A stretch of DNA of 64,000 nt from Actinomycetota bacterium (lineage in GTDB: Bacteria > Actinomycetota > Acidimicrobiia > IMCC26256 > PALSA-555). Location: positions 183,574 to 247,573 of the forward strand of contig VGBR01000001.1 in assembly GCA_016870355.1 (NCBI GenBank), given 5' to 3'. Positions within the stretch are counted from its first letter, which is position 1; every line of letters starts with the position of its first letter. The notes under the pieces are model-generated. The model ran no database searches and was not told the DNA's origin. It saw only the letters and a program-made list of their open reading frames with translations. Shown piece after piece: positions 8,616-17,361 of this stretch. The position numbers and the translations under genes are program-made.

Positions 8616-10379
8616 TCAGGCCGCGGCGGGTTCGATCGGGCCGTAGCGGACGATCGGCTCGAAGTGGTCGAGCACCGTGCGGTCGTCGCCCAGCAGACCT
8701 CGGGCACGCGTCGGTGTGAGCCGTTGCGCGAAGCGGCGAGCGATGACCGCCTTGCGCGCGTCGCCGTCACGACCGAGCTGCCAGGTGGCCTCGTCGAGGA
8801 GGAGCGCACCCTCGACCAGATCGGCGAGGAGGTGCGTGAGGCGCTTGGCATTGAGGAGCTGGGTGTCGTCGTCGGCCGCGGCGTAGTGCGCGATTGCCTC
8901 CTTGGCGTCGGTCAGGGTGCTCGCCACCGCGTCGACTGCCGGCGCGAGCACTGGCTCGTGGCTCGCACCGTCGAGCGCACGCGAGACCCGGGCGAGCAAT
9001 GCTTCGTGCGCGTCCTCACCACGGATGGCGCGCCGCACGTCGAGGCAGCAGATGTTCTCCGTGCCCTCCCAGATCGTGTGGCACTGCGCGTCGCGCAGCT
9101 GCCGGGCCATCGGCCAGTCCTCCATGTAGCCGTTGCCACCGTGGATCTCGAGGCTTTCGCTCGCGGCGCGCAGGGCCTCGCGGGTGGCGCGCACCTTGGC
9201 GATCGGCACGAGGATGCGGCGCAGCATCCGGCCTTCTTCCTCGTCGGCGGTTGTGCGAGTGGCGGCTGCACACTCGAACGTCAGCGCCATGCCAGCTTCG
9301 AGCCCGACGAGCAGGTCGACCAGCGTCTCGCGGACCATCGGGTACGCGTCGATGCGTTGATCCCATTGCGTGCGGTGCGACGCGTAGATCGCGGCTTCGA
9401 GGAACGACCGCCGGTGGATGCCGAGCCCCATGAGCGCGACCCCGAACCGACTCCCGTTCACCATCTCCATCATCTTGTTCAGGCCACCTCTATTCGCTCC
9501 CTCGCTGCGAGCCGGGGTACCCGGCTCGCGGTCGCTCGCTCGCTGGGATGCCATCCATGCGCGCGCGCCGACGAGCTCGATCTCTGCGGTCGGCACCGCC
9601 TTGGTGCCGAGCTTCGGCTTCAACCGCTTGGTGTGGAAGCCGTTCGGCGTGCCGTCGGGGAGCACCCGCGGGACGATGAAGGTGGCGAGTCCGCGGGTGC
9701 CATCGGGCGCACCTTCCGGACGCGCGAGCACGATGAACACCTCCGCGTCGGCGTTCGAGCAGAAGTGCTTCTCGCCGAAGATCCGCCACTCGTCGCCGTC
9801 GGGCACCGCACGGGTCGTGTTCGCACCCACGTCACTTCCGCCCTGGCGCTCGGTGAGGAACATCCCGCCTTCCCACGCCTCCTCGGGATCGAGGCTCGTG
9901 AGCCGGCGGACGAAGTCGTCGCGCACATCGTCGGGCGCATAGCGCTCCACGATGTCGGCGGCGCCGACCGTCATGCCGAGCCCGCAGTAGATGGCGGTCT
10001 CGGCCTGGCTCACGAGGTAGTTCATCGCCGCCGTCACCACCGCGGGAACGGGTCGCCCGGCGTGGCGAGACAGACCGGTGAACCCGGCCCGTACCAGATC
10101 GGCCTTGCTCTCGACCCAGCCGGGATGGTGCTCGATGTGATCGACCTCGTGGCCCCACTCGTCGTAGCGAAGCAGCTCGGGGCCGTGCTTGTCGGACACC
10201 TCGGCGCGGCGAGCGAGCGCACCACCGCACAGCACTCCGTAGCGCGCGACGTGCTCCTCGGCGAACTCGCGATCCGCCGTGTCTGTCAGCAACCGATCGA
10301 GCAGGAGGCGCAGGTTCGGATCGGCGGCGTACCAGTCCAACCCGATCGCGCCGTCGTGCGTTGCGTAGTCGGGGAGCAT
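8616..10379 (-). CDS. Acyl-CoA dehydrogenase family protein with in-frame repeat insertion
   Basis: A large (587 aa) FAD-dependent acyl-CoA dehydrogenase of the long AidB/DMSP-lyase-like subgroup, expected to oxidise an acyl-CoA to its enoyl form. Visible are MFLTERQGGSDVGANTT, WRIFGEKHFCSNADA (FAD/substrate region), GLNKMMEMVNGSRFGVA and the C-terminal signature EIHGGNGYMEDWPMARQLRD-AQCHTIWEGTENI. ATG 10379 is the likely start; the extra 44 residues in the tracked ORF lie opposite the next gene. Between GARAWM and NRGGLNKMME lies a basic run containing QRASDREPGTPARSEGA, encoded by the dispersed repeat at 9496-9543. It sits where relatives have only a few residues, so it looks like an in-frame insertion at a surface loop. 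Confidence 0.92.
   Translation of the reverse strand: MLPDYATHDGAIGLDWYAADPNLRLLLDRLLTDTADREFAEEHVARYGVLCGGALARRAEVSDKHGPELLRYDEWGHEVDHIEHHPGWVESKADLVRAGFTGLSRHAGRPVPAVVTAAMNYLVSQAETAIYCGLGMTVGAADIVERYAPDDVRDDFVRRLTSLDPEEAWEGGMFLTERQGGSDVGANTTRAVPDGDEWRIFGEKHFCSNADAEVFIVLARPEGAPDGTRGLATFIVPRVLPDGTPNGFHTKRLKPKLGTKAVPTAEIELVGARAWMASQRASDREPGTPARSEGANRGGLNKMMEMVNGSRFGVALMGLGIHRRSFLEAAIYASHRTQWDQRIDAYPMVRETLVDLLVGLEAGMALTFECAAATRTTADEEEGRMLRRILVPIAKVRATREALRAASESLEIHGGNGYMEDWPMARQLRDAQCHTIWEGTENICCLDVRRAIRGEDAHEALLARVSRALDGASHEPVLAPAVDAVASTLTDAKEAIAHYAAADDDTQLLNAKRLTHLLADLVEGALLLDEATWQLGRDGDARKAVIARRFAQRLTPTRARGLLGDDRTVLDHFEPIVRYGPIEPAAA
9496..9543 (-). repeat. Short palindromic dispersed repeat, copy B (inside acyl-CoA dehydrogenase)
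   Basis: The core is a perfect 10-bp inverted repeat GCGAGCCGGG-gta-CCCGGCTCGC (9507-9529). The element matches 4453-4500 in inverse orientation. It interrupts the dehydrogenase without breaking the frame and encodes about 16 of the extra residues. Confidence 0.75.
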
Positions 10380-10412
10380 CGTCACGAGGCTACCCGAGCC
10401 CCTCTTGGTCAC

Positions 10413-10418
10413 TAGCGT
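10413..10418 (+). promoter_or_regulatory. -10 box of 10426 gene (leaderless type)
   Basis: TAGCGT ends 7 nt before ATG 10426 and supports that start over the upstream tracked one. It lies in the 46-bp gap between two divergent genes. Confidence 0.55.
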
Positions 10419-10425
10419 GCGGCGC

Positions 10426-10890
10426 ATGTTCCGTGCGGCCGCAGTCGCGTTCACAGTGTTGATGGCCTCCGCGTGCAGCGGCGCGACGCCGTTGAGCATC
10501 GAGGAGTTCACGAAGCGTGCGAACCAGGAGTGCGCATCGCTTCAGTCGGCGAGCAACGCGTTCCGCAAGGCACAAGATCCATCGTTCACCGGCGATCAGG
10601 TGACGCGCTTCTTGGGGAAGATTGCCGACCGCCTGCGCGGGTTGGTCGCGAACATCGACGAGCTCGAGCCACCCGACGCGATGCAGTCGGACGTCGATGA
10701 CCTCCTCGACGTGCTCGCGGAGTACGCCGACGGGCTCGACGAGCTCGGAGAGAAGACCGCGCCTGGTCAGACCTTCCAAGGTGTGCTCGAGGAGAGCACC
10801 GGCAAGGTCAACGCGCTCAACGAACTCGCGACCGAGGCGACCGTGCTCGTGGGCAACCTCGGCCTCGTGAGCTGCATCCTGCCTGCGTAA
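10426..10890 (+). CDS. Small putative lipoprotein
   Basis: A 154-aa exported protein. The N-terminus (MFRAAAVAFTVLMASAC) is a short hydrophobic signal ending in a lipobox-like ASAC, so it is probably lipidated and held on the outer face of the membrane. The rest is acidic and helical with coiled-coil-like heptads (ADRLRGLVANIDELEPPD, EYADGLDELGEKTAPG). It has two further cysteines, near residue 40 and near the C-terminus. I do not recognise a domain. ATG 10426 is preferred to the tracked start 21 bp upstream because of the -10 position and because it puts the signal peptide at the very N-terminus. Confidence 0.75.
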   Translation: MFRAAAVAFTVLMASACSGATPLSIEEFTKRANQECASLQSASNAFRKAQDPSFTGDQVTRFLGKIADRLRGLVANIDELEPPDAMQSDVDDLLDVLAEYADGLDELGEKTAPGQTFQGVLEESTGKVNALNELATEATVLVGNLGLVSCILPA

Positions 10891-10965
10891 CCACATCTCA
10901 CAACTGGGTCACGGTCTCGGCGCCGCGGTGTCCCGACGCCGCAAGCCGAATCCAGGAGGTTCCTC

Positions 10966-11790
10966 GTGCGCACTCGCTTCTCCCCGCGCGCCCTCGCGGT
11001 GCTCGTCACACTCTTCATCGCCGTTGTCTTCACTCCCGTCCTGTTCGCTGGTGCGAGTCACGCGGCACCCGCGGTGCAGACGCAGTGCTTCGACGACTCG
11101 CACGCCCGGTCGCGCACCGAGATCGACACCGATCTCGTGGTACCGCAGTTCGATCCCGCACTGGGCGAGCTGCTCGACGTAGCTCTCACCGGGCCGAGCA
11201 TCCACCTCGACACCGACGCCGTGTTCGAGAGCACCGCCGCGACGGCAGCCGTGTTTGCCGAGCGCATGGACTATCTGTTCATGGTCACCAGCCCCGGCGG
11301 CCTCCCCTCGCCCACCAGCCTCACCGGATCGATCCAGCGGGTGCCGATGCAGACCTTGGCGGCGTTCGATGGCGCGCTCGACTTCCTCGGCCCGAGCTCG
11401 GTCGCGCAGCCGTCGACGGCGTTGGACGACGCCGCGGCCAACATCACCAGCACCGATCCCGCGGTGCTCAGCGGCTTCACCGGCACCGGCACGATGGCGT
11501 TCCATCTCACCAGCACGATCAGCGAGACGTTCACCGGTGGCGGGGGCAACGTGCAAGCACAGATCAACACGTTCGCCTCAGCTGCGGTGCAGGTCTGCTA
11601 TCGCTACCAGCCGCCCGACGTGATCTCGACGGTGGTGACGCCGCCGGCCGCGCCACCACCGGTGGAGGCGACGCTGCCACTCACCGGCGGATCAACGGGA
11701 CCGCTCACGGTGGTCGGAGTGGCCGCGGTCGCGCTCGGCGTGGTGCTCGCTCGTAGAAACCGCGCGCCCCAGCCGAGTTTCGATCTGTAA
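10966..11790 (+). CDS. Secreted choice-of-anchor-like protein with LPLTG C-terminal anchor
   Basis: A 274-aa exported protein: signal peptide (about residues 1-34, ending SHAAPA), a beta-rich body containing a conserved-looking core (ESTAATAAVFAERMDYLFMVT; TGTGTMAFHLTSTISETFTG), a Pro/Ala-rich linker (VVTPPAAPPPVEA), then LPLTGG, a hydrophobic helix and a basic tail ARRNRAPQ. That C-terminal order is a sortase sorting signal. The body resembles choice-of-anchor E-type surface domains, but this is a judgement by eye. GTG 966 bases into the 10-kb mark follows an excellent ribosome site (CCAGGAGG). No sortase gene is in the window. A strong hairpin follows. Confidence 0.82.
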   Translation: MRTRFSPRALAVLVTLFIAVVFTPVLFAGASHAAPAVQTQCFDDSHARSRTEIDTDLVVPQFDPALGELLDVALTGPSIHLDTDAVFESTAATAAVFAERMDYLFMVTSPGGLPSPTSLTGSIQRVPMQTLAAFDGALDFLGPSSVAQPSTALDDAAANITSTDPAVLSGFTGTGTMAFHLTSTISETFTGGGGNVQAQINTFASAAVQVCYRYQPPDVISTVVTPPAAPPPVEATLPLTGGSTGPLTVVGVAAVALGVVLARRNRAPQPSFDL

Positions 11791-11811
11791 GTCGAGTTGG
11801 CGCGACCACCT

Positions 11812-11849
11812 GTCGGCGCGCACGCACTTGCCCGCGCGTGCGCGTCGAC
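11812..11849 (+). terminator. Long GC hairpin after LPLTG gene
   Basis: A 14-bp stem with one mismatch (GTCGGCGCGCACGC / GCGTGCGCGTCGAC) and a 10-nt loop starts 21 bp after the stop. There is no U-tract. Confidence 0.6.
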
Positions 11850-12209
11850 AGCATGATCCCGATTGACCTAGGGCCGGGCGGGGGAGGTCGCTCGGTGTTG
11901 GAATGGATCGTCCGGTCCGGTTCCCGCAACGAGCGGTCACTGCCCAGCCCCACCGCTGCGGGAACCTCCGGATGAAGGGGCGCCCTGTCGAGGCGGATCT
12001 CGTGCCCAACCGCTTCCGGGGCGCCCCACCTTCTTCTCGTCGAGCACCTTCTTGTCGGTCCGCTCGGGCGCTTGCTTGAGCAACGGCTGACACGCACTGC
12101 TGTGTTCGCACGGCGTCTTCCCGTCGCCAGCCCAGATTCCGCTCTTGGGCGAAGCGCAGGCCGCTAGGCCCCGGCTCCCTGCGCCGTGGGATACCCACGC
12201 CGCGATCGG
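11850..12209. other. Intergenic region, about 360 bp, no confident gene
   Basis: No ORF here has convincing coding character. A minus-strand frame (end of the 11937..12491 track) gives a plausible-looking stretch, ERTDKKVLDEKKVGRPG, but it is continuous with antisense of the acyltransferase and has no start of its own. It could be the remnant of a small gene. Confidence 0.4.
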
Positions 12210-12215
12210 TAGCCT
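12210..12215 (+). promoter_or_regulatory. -10 box of WS/DGAT gene (leaderless type)
   Basis: TAGCCT ends 9 nt before ATG 12225 and lies upstream of the alternative tracked TTG start at 12216. Confidence 0.5.
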
Positions 12216-12224
12216 TTGCGCCTC

Positions 12225-13640
12225 ATGTCCTACGACCGGATGACCGCGCTCGACGCCAGCTTCTTGCAGCTGGAGCGGCTGGAGACGCCGATGCACGTCG
12301 GCGCGCTCACGGTGCTCGAAGGCGAGCCGTTCTTCGGCGCGGGTGATCGCTTCCGGCTGAACGAGGTGCGCGACCTCGTCGCCAACCGCCTTCACCTCAT
12401 CCCGCGGTTCCGCAAGAAGGTGATGACGGTTCCGCTCGAAGCCGGTCAGCCGATCTGGATCGACGACGAGCGGTTCGACATCGGGTACCACGTGCGACTC
12501 ACCGCGCTCCCCGCGCCGGGTTCACGGAGCCAGCTGCTGGCGTTGTTCGAGCGGGTGCAGGCGCAGCTGCTCGACCGCACGCGCCCGCTCTGGGAGCTGT
12601 GGTTCGTGGAAGGTCTCGAAGGCGGCAACGTCGCGCTGATCCAGAAGACGCACCACGCGCTCGTCGACGGCGTGTCGGGTGTCGACGTGGCCACGGTGCT
12701 GCTCGACCTCCAGCCCGAACCCGTGGTGCACGATGCACCCGAGTGGTCGCCGAGCCCCGCGCCTACTCCTGCCCGACTGCTGCTCGACACCGCGCGTGGC
12801 TACGTCGAGGGTACCGGCGCGGTGGCGCGCACCGCGCGCAACGCCCTGGAAGTTCCCCGGCGCGCCGCGGAGCGGCTCGGCACGTTCGCTCGTCAGCTGT
12901 CGACGCTCACCGAGGGCTCGCTCGTCGCGCCGCGCACATCGCTCAACAAGCCGGTGGTCGGACGCACCCGTCGGTTCGGCACGGTGCGCGTGCCGCTCGA
13001 CGACGTGAAGACGATTCGCCGGGCCTTCGGTGGCACCGTGAACGACGTGGTGCTCGCGGGTGTCACCGGTGGGTTGGCGCGGCTCCTCGAGTCACGGGGT
13101 GAGCTCGACCCCGACATGATGCTGAAGGTGTTCTGCCCGGTGTCGGTGCGCGACGAGTCCGAGCACATGCAGCTGGGCAATTGCATCTCGGCGATGTTCG
13201 TGCCGGTGCCCGTGGGGGAGCCGGATCCCATCACGCGTCTCTGCGCAGTGCAGGCCACCACCGCCGACCTCAAGGATCGTGAGCAGGCGCTCGCTGCCGC
13301 GACGCTCCTCGAGCTCACCAGCTTCGCCGCGCCCACGCTCGTGGGGCTCGCGGCGCGGCTCGCGCACCACCAGCCGCTCTTCAACGTGATCTGCACGAAC
13401 GTCCCCGGACCGCAGATCCCTCTCTATTGCATGGGTGCGCGCGTCCTCGAGGCGTACCCGATGGTGCCGCTGTCGCGGAACCTCAACGTCGGCATCGCGA
13501 TCCTCTCCTACTGCGGCAACCTCCAGATCGGGGTGCTGGCGGACCGCGATCAGTGGCCCGACCTCGAGGTGCTCGAAGCGGGCATCGACGACGCCTTCGC
13601 CGAGCTCACGAAGCTCGCCGAGGAACGCAACGACGCGTGA
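12225..13640 (+). CDS. Wax ester synthase / diacylglycerol O-acyltransferase (WS/DGAT)
   Basis: Transfers a fatty acyl group from acyl-CoA to diacylglycerol or a fatty alcohol, making storage triacylglycerol or wax ester at the membrane. The 471-aa length is typical. The start MSYDRMTALDASFLQLE is the family N-terminus, the active-site HHxxxDG reads HHALVDG (residues 143-149), and the C-terminal half carries NDVVLAGVTGGL and NVPGPQIPLYCMGARV. ATG 12225 is chosen over TTG 12216. The next gene starts inside the stop codon (GTGA), so amidase and acyltransferase are co-translated. Actinobacteria commonly hold several paralogues; only this one is in the window. Confidence 0.94.
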   Translation: MSYDRMTALDASFLQLERLETPMHVGALTVLEGEPFFGAGDRFRLNEVRDLVANRLHLIPRFRKKVMTVPLEAGQPIWIDDERFDIGYHVRLTALPAPGSRSQLLALFERVQAQLLDRTRPLWELWFVEGLEGGNVALIQKTHHALVDGVSGVDVATVLLDLQPEPVVHDAPEWSPSPAPTPARLLLDTARGYVEGTGAVARTARNALEVPRRAAERLGTFARQLSTLTEGSLVAPRTSLNKPVVGRTRRFGTVRVPLDDVKTIRRAFGGTVNDVVLAGVTGGLARLLESRGELDPDMMLKVFCPVSVRDESEHMQLGNCISAMFVPVPVGEPDPITRLCAVQATTADLKDREQALAAATLLELTSFAAPTLVGLAARLAHHQPLFNVICTNVPGPQIPLYCMGARVLEAYPMVPLSRNLNVGIAILSYCGNLQIGVLADRDQWPDLEVLEAGIDDAFAELTKLAEERNDA

Positions 13641-15067
13641 CCGCGATCTTCGAACGGGATGCTTGGGAGCTGGCCGACGGCGTGCGCGCGGGTGACCACA
13701 CGGCCAAAGAGCTCCTCGAGGCACATCTGGAGCGCATCGAGCGCCTGAACCCGACGCTCAACGCGGTCTGCCATCTCGACGTCGACGCGGCGAGGGCACG
13801 CGCCGAGCAGATCGACACCGAGGTCGCGGCGGGCAACGATCCCGGACCGCTCGCCGGCGTGCCGGTCGGGGTCAAGGAGCTCGCCAGCGTCGAAGGGTGG
13901 CCGTGCACCGACGCGTCGCTCGTGTACGCCGACCGCGTTGGCGCGCACGACGACACCGAGGTGGCGCGCGTGCGCGCCGCAGGTGCGGTGCTGGTCGGGC
14001 TCACCACCGCGTCGGAGTTCGGCATCGTGAGCTTTACGAACACGCCGCTGCACGGCACCACGCGCAACCCGTGGGACACCGCGCAGACGCCGGGCGGGTC
14101 TTCGGGTGGCTCCGCGTCCGCGGTTGCGGCCGGGATGCTCCCGGTGTGCACGGGTGGCGACGGCGGTGGGTCGATTCGCATCCCATCGTCGTACTGCGGG
14201 TTGCCCGGCATGAAGACGACGTACGGGCTCACGGGCACCGGACCGGGCCCGGCGAGCTTCTCGCAGACGTCGGTGCGGGGACCGATCGTGCGGTCGGTGC
14301 GCGACGCGGCTCGCTATCTCGATGTGATCGTCGGACCGACGCTGATGGATCCGATGTCACACCCGCGTCCGGCGCTGCGCTTCGAAGACGCGGTGGTATC
14401 GGGTGATGCGGTCGGCGCGCTGCGTGGCCTGCGCGTCGCGTGGTCGTCGACCCTCGGCTATGCCAGCACCGAGCAGGCCGTGGAGTCGGCAGTACGCGAA
14501 GCGGCCGACGCACTCATCGACGAGGCCGGGCTCGAGCTGGTCGAGCTGCCCGTCGAGCTCCCGAAGCCGGGAACCTCGTGGACCGTGCTCGGCACGATCT
14601 ACGAGATGGCGTTGCACTACGAGCACATCCGCGACCGCGTCGCCGATCTCGACGAGGTGGCACGGATGTCGGTCGCGTCGTTCGAGCACTTGAAGCCCGA
14701 GATCCTGCTGAAGGCGATCCGTGGTCGGTGGGCGACCGTCGAGGCCGCGGCCGCGGTGTTCTCCGACATCGACCTCCTGCTCACCCCGACCACTCCCACC
14801 ACCGCGTTCGCAGCAGAGGGCGCGTTGAGTGGAACCGTCAACGGCAAGGAGGTCTCACTCATGGGACTGTCGGCGCCGTTCACCGCGCCGTTCAACCTCA
14901 CCGGCCAGCCCGGGTGCAGCATCCCGGCGGGAATGGTCAACGGACTGCCGGTGGGTCTCCAGGTTGTGGCGCGACGTCACGAAGACGTGCAGTGCCTCGC
15001 GGCCGCGGCGGTGCTCGAGCAGGCGCGTCCGTGGCCGAAGCTCGCACCCCTCGCGTACGAGGGCTGA
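13637..15067 (+). CDS. Amidase (amidase signature family)
   Basis: A 476-aa amidase-signature hydrolase cleaving an amide bond; the substrate cannot be deduced. The Ser-cisSer-Lys triad is visible: Lys80 in GVPVGVKEL, Ser155/156 in TPGGSSGGSASA and the nucleophile Ser179 in GGDGGGSIRIPSS. GTG 13637 overlaps the WS/DGAT stop by three bases; the longer tracked ORF starts far inside that gene and is a shadow. It is not GatA, since the motif context differs and no gatB/gatC are nearby. It could serve xenobiotic or fatty-acid amide use. Confidence 0.92.
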   Translation: MTAIFERDAWELADGVRAGDHTAKELLEAHLERIERLNPTLNAVCHLDVDAARARAEQIDTEVAAGNDPGPLAGVPVGVKELASVEGWPCTDASLVYADRVGAHDDTEVARVRAAGAVLVGLTTASEFGIVSFTNTPLHGTTRNPWDTAQTPGGSSGGSASAVAAGMLPVCTGGDGGGSIRIPSSYCGLPGMKTTYGLTGTGPGPASFSQTSVRGPIVRSVRDAARYLDVIVGPTLMDPMSHPRPALRFEDAVVSGDAVGALRGLRVAWSSTLGYASTEQAVESAVREAADALIDEAGLELVELPVELPKPGTSWTVLGTIYEMALHYEHIRDRVADLDEVARMSVASFEHLKPEILLKAIRGRWATVEAAAAVFSDIDLLLTPTTPTTAFAAEGALSGTVNGKEVSLMGLSAPFTAPFNLTGQPGCSIPAGMVNGLPVGLQVVARRHEDVQCLAAAAVLEQARPWPKLAPLAYEG

Positions 15068-15147
15068 GGCTTCCTCTCCTGATCGGGAACGATCAGTCGC
15101 AGTCGCGCAGCCCCATCTCTTCTGGTCTGGCCACGCGGCGCCTCCGG

Positions 15148-15153
15148 TAGTGT
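15148..15153 (+). promoter_or_regulatory. -10 box of MBL hydrolase (leaderless type)
   Basis: TAGTGT ends 7 nt before GTG 15161. It overlaps the tracked GTG 15152, which argues against that start. Confidence 0.55.
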
Positions 15154-15160
15154 GCGCAGC

Positions 15161-16381
15161 GTGACCGCCACCGCGCGGCGGCCGGGTGACTCGGAACCTC
15201 GTGCACCCAGGCCCCACAAGCAGGAGCAAGAGCCCGCATCCGAGGACGTGACGGAGGTCGCGCCCGGCGTCATCCGCATGCAGCTGCCGATCTGGATGCC
15301 GGGCCTCGGCCACGTGAACATGTACGGGCTGCTCGACGACAAGGGCCTCGCCGTCGTCGACCCGGGCCTGCCTGGTCCCAAGTCGTGGCGCTCACTCAAA
15401 GCGCGCCTGAAGACGGCGGGATTCAAGGTCGGCGACATCCACACGGTGATCGTCACGCACTCGCACCCCGACCACTTCGGAGGCGCCGGCCGCATCAAGA
15501 AGGAGTCCGGCGCCAACCTCGTCACGCACAAGGCGTTCACCACGTGGTCGCTCGAGGAGTCCAGCCGACGGAACCACTTGCCGAGTGAAGAGGAAGCGGC
15601 CGAAGCCGAGCGCGTCGCGGCGGCGGCTGCGGAGGCGCTCGACATCGGTGGCGAAGAGATCCCGACGATCGCCGATCACGTCGACGACTACGAAGGCGAT
15701 CCGTTGCGTGACGGCCCGACCGAAGAGACCCAAGCCCGGTCAGTGCCATGGGGTGGTGAGACGCCGTGGGGTGGGAGCAAGCACCCGCTGCCACCCCTCA
15801 CTCGCCGGCTGGCGATCAAGGCGCTCCGATGGCTCTTCGCGCCACCGCGGCCTACGCAGCGCGTCGTGCACGGTGAGCGGTTGCAGCTCGCCGGGCGCGA
15901 GTGGGTGTCGATCCACACGCCCGGGCACACCGTCGACCACCTCTGCCTCTACGACCCCGCGCACGGCGTGCTCATCTCGGGTGATCACGTGCTGCCGTCG
16001 ATCACGCCGCACATCTCGGGCGTGGGCAACGGCGCCGACTCGTTGAAGTCCTACATCCAGACGCTCGACCTCGTCGCCGCGCTCGACGGCGTACGTCTCG
16101 GCCTGCCCGCGCACGGTCACCCGTTCGACGACGTGCCGGGTCGCGTCGACGCGATCAAGGAGCATCACGAGGAGCGCGTGGGGCTCTTGCGCGCCGCGTC
16201 CGAAGGATTGGGTCCCGCCACCGTCCAACAGCTGTGCCACGAGATCTTCCCGCGGCGCCACTGGGGCGTGATGGCCGAGAGCGAGACGTTCGCCCACCTC
16301 GAGCACATGGTCATCGCCGGTGAAGCCGAGCGTTGGGACGACCGCGGTCGTCTGCTCTATCGCGCTGCGCCGGCTGCCTAG
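15161..16381 (+). CDS. Metallo-beta-lactamase fold hydrolase
   Basis: A 406-aa zinc hydrolase. The N-terminal ~30 residues are polar and probably disordered; the MBL core begins at VTEVAPGVIRMQLP. The metal motif is THSHPDHFGG (His100, His102, Asp104, His105), followed by TPGHTVDHLCLYD and SGDHVLPSITPHI, and a C-terminal helical domain (LLRAASEGLGPATVQQLCHEIF) like that of LACTB2/RNase Z-like hydrolases. The substrate is unknown; a thioester or phosphoester is plausible. Start GTG 15161 is favoured by the promoter spacing. Its 3' end overlaps the convergent SGNH gene by four bases. Confidence 0.9.
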   Translation: MTATARRPGDSEPRAPRPHKQEQEPASEDVTEVAPGVIRMQLPIWMPGLGHVNMYGLLDDKGLAVVDPGLPGPKSWRSLKARLKTAGFKVGDIHTVIVTHSHPDHFGGAGRIKKESGANLVTHKAFTTWSLEESSRRNHLPSEEEAAEAERVAAAAAEALDIGGEEIPTIADHVDDYEGDPLRDGPTEETQARSVPWGGETPWGGSKHPLPPLTRRLAIKALRWLFAPPRPTQRVVHGERLQLAGREWVSIHTPGHTVDHLCLYDPAHGVLISGDHVLPSITPHISGVGNGADSLKSYIQTLDLVAALDGVRLGLPAHGHPFDDVPGRVDAIKEHHEERVGLLRAASEGLGPATVQQLCHEIFPRRHWGVMAESETFAHLEHMVIAGEAERWDDRGRLLYRAAPAA

Positions 16382-17256
16382 CTCGCGGTCACTCCGAGCT
16401 CGTCGAGGATCAACGGCGCGAGCCAGGCCGCGCCTTCGGGAGTGAGGTGTCGGCCGTCGCCACCGCGTGGGGCCAAGCCCGGCGCGATCTCGAGCGGACA
16501 GAGTGCGCCGCCGTACGGGCACAACCACTTGCTCAGTCGGAGCATCGAGAAGCGCGCGGGATCCTGCGCGATGACGAGGTGGAGGATCTCGGCGTGGTGC
16601 TCGAGCGAGCTGTACGCCGCCGGGTCGGGCGGACCGAACCGGAGGCTCGGTGACTGCGGCGCCGGAAGGAAGAACACGATCCGGCGGCCACTACCGGGTG
16701 GGGCGACGATGTCAGCGGTCTCGCGGATGAGCGCGGCGATGCGCACGCGACCTTCGGGCGTGGCGGGATCGGCGATCGTCCCGTCGATCAAGCGCCGCGA
16801 CGCGTCGAAGCTCGACAGCCAGAGCACCGTCGATGCCGGGGTCGCGGCGACCTGCGCGCGCCATGTGGTCTCGAGGTTGTGGAGACATGTCGGTGCCCAT
16901 GGGAGCCAATTCCCGTCGGCAGAGACCGGGAGGCCGCCGATGTTCCCGCAGCCCGACACCGTGATCGGCACGACCGACGCGCCCCGACTGGCCGCGACCG
17001 GCGCCAGGCCGCGTGCGAGGTTGCCGCCCAAGGAGTCGCCCATGAAGACCATGGCTGCACGCGGGCCGATGACCGCGGGGGATTCGAGTGGATGCACGGT
17101 GGTGGTCGTGGTGGGGAGCGCGGACGCGGGCGTGCGATTCCCGGCGGCGGTGCCCTGTCCTACGGGTGCGCGGCTCTCCGAGAGGAAGAGACCGATCGTG
17201 ACGGCCACCACCACCAGAGCCGCCGATCCGGCCACCGCCCACCTGCGCGAACGCAC
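16378..17256 (-). CDS. Membrane-anchored SGNH-type hydrolase/acyltransferase domain protein
   Basis: One N-terminal membrane span (WAVAGSAALVVVAVTIGLFL), a Thr/Pro-rich linker (ALPTTTTTVHP), then an extracytoplasmic SGNH domain: block I AAMVFMGDSLGGNLARGL with the catalytic Ser, Gly in SGCGNIGG, and block V DGRHLTPEGAAWLAP carrying Asp and His. Such domains de-esterify or acylate surface polysaccharides. GTG 17256, preceded by GGGGGGATC, gives 292 aa; the tracked TTG 17298 would add 14 residues and cannot be excluded. It is divergent from the M20 gene with about 100 bp between. Confidence 0.85.
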   Translation of the reverse strand: MRSRRWAVAGSAALVVVAVTIGLFLSESRAPVGQGTAAGNRTPASALPTTTTTVHPLESPAVIGPRAAMVFMGDSLGGNLARGLAPVAASRGASVVPITVSGCGNIGGLPVSADGNWLPWAPTCLHNLETTWRAQVAATPASTVLWLSSFDASRRLIDGTIADPATPEGRVRIAALIRETADIVAPPGSGRRIVFFLPAPQSPSLRFGPPDPAAYSSLEHHAEILHLVIAQDPARFSMLRLSKWLCPYGGALCPLEIAPGLAPRGGDGRHLTPEGAAWLAPLILDELGVTAS

Positions 17257-17349
17257 GATCCCCCCAACCCGCCTGGCTGCTGCCCTCGCCCAGCACAACA
17301 GTGGCCCGTGTAGGCGATTTCGTCCACCCGGTCGTCGAGCGATGACCGG

Positions 17350-17355
17350 TAGCGT
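17350..17355 (+). promoter_or_regulatory. -10 box of M20 peptidase (leaderless type)
   Basis: TAGCGT ends 6 nt before GTG 17362. Confidence 0.5.
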
Positions 17356-17361
17356 GCCCTC

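Noticed and set aside
8073-10415. 780-aa plus-strand ORF opposite pyrE and the acyl-CoA dehydrogenase
   Set aside because: Arg/His/Pro-rich without domains; it is the antisense of genes with clear motifs.
11692-12491. Minus-strand ORFs in the gap before the WS/DGAT gene
   Set aside because: No start or domain; they continue into antisense of the flanking genes.
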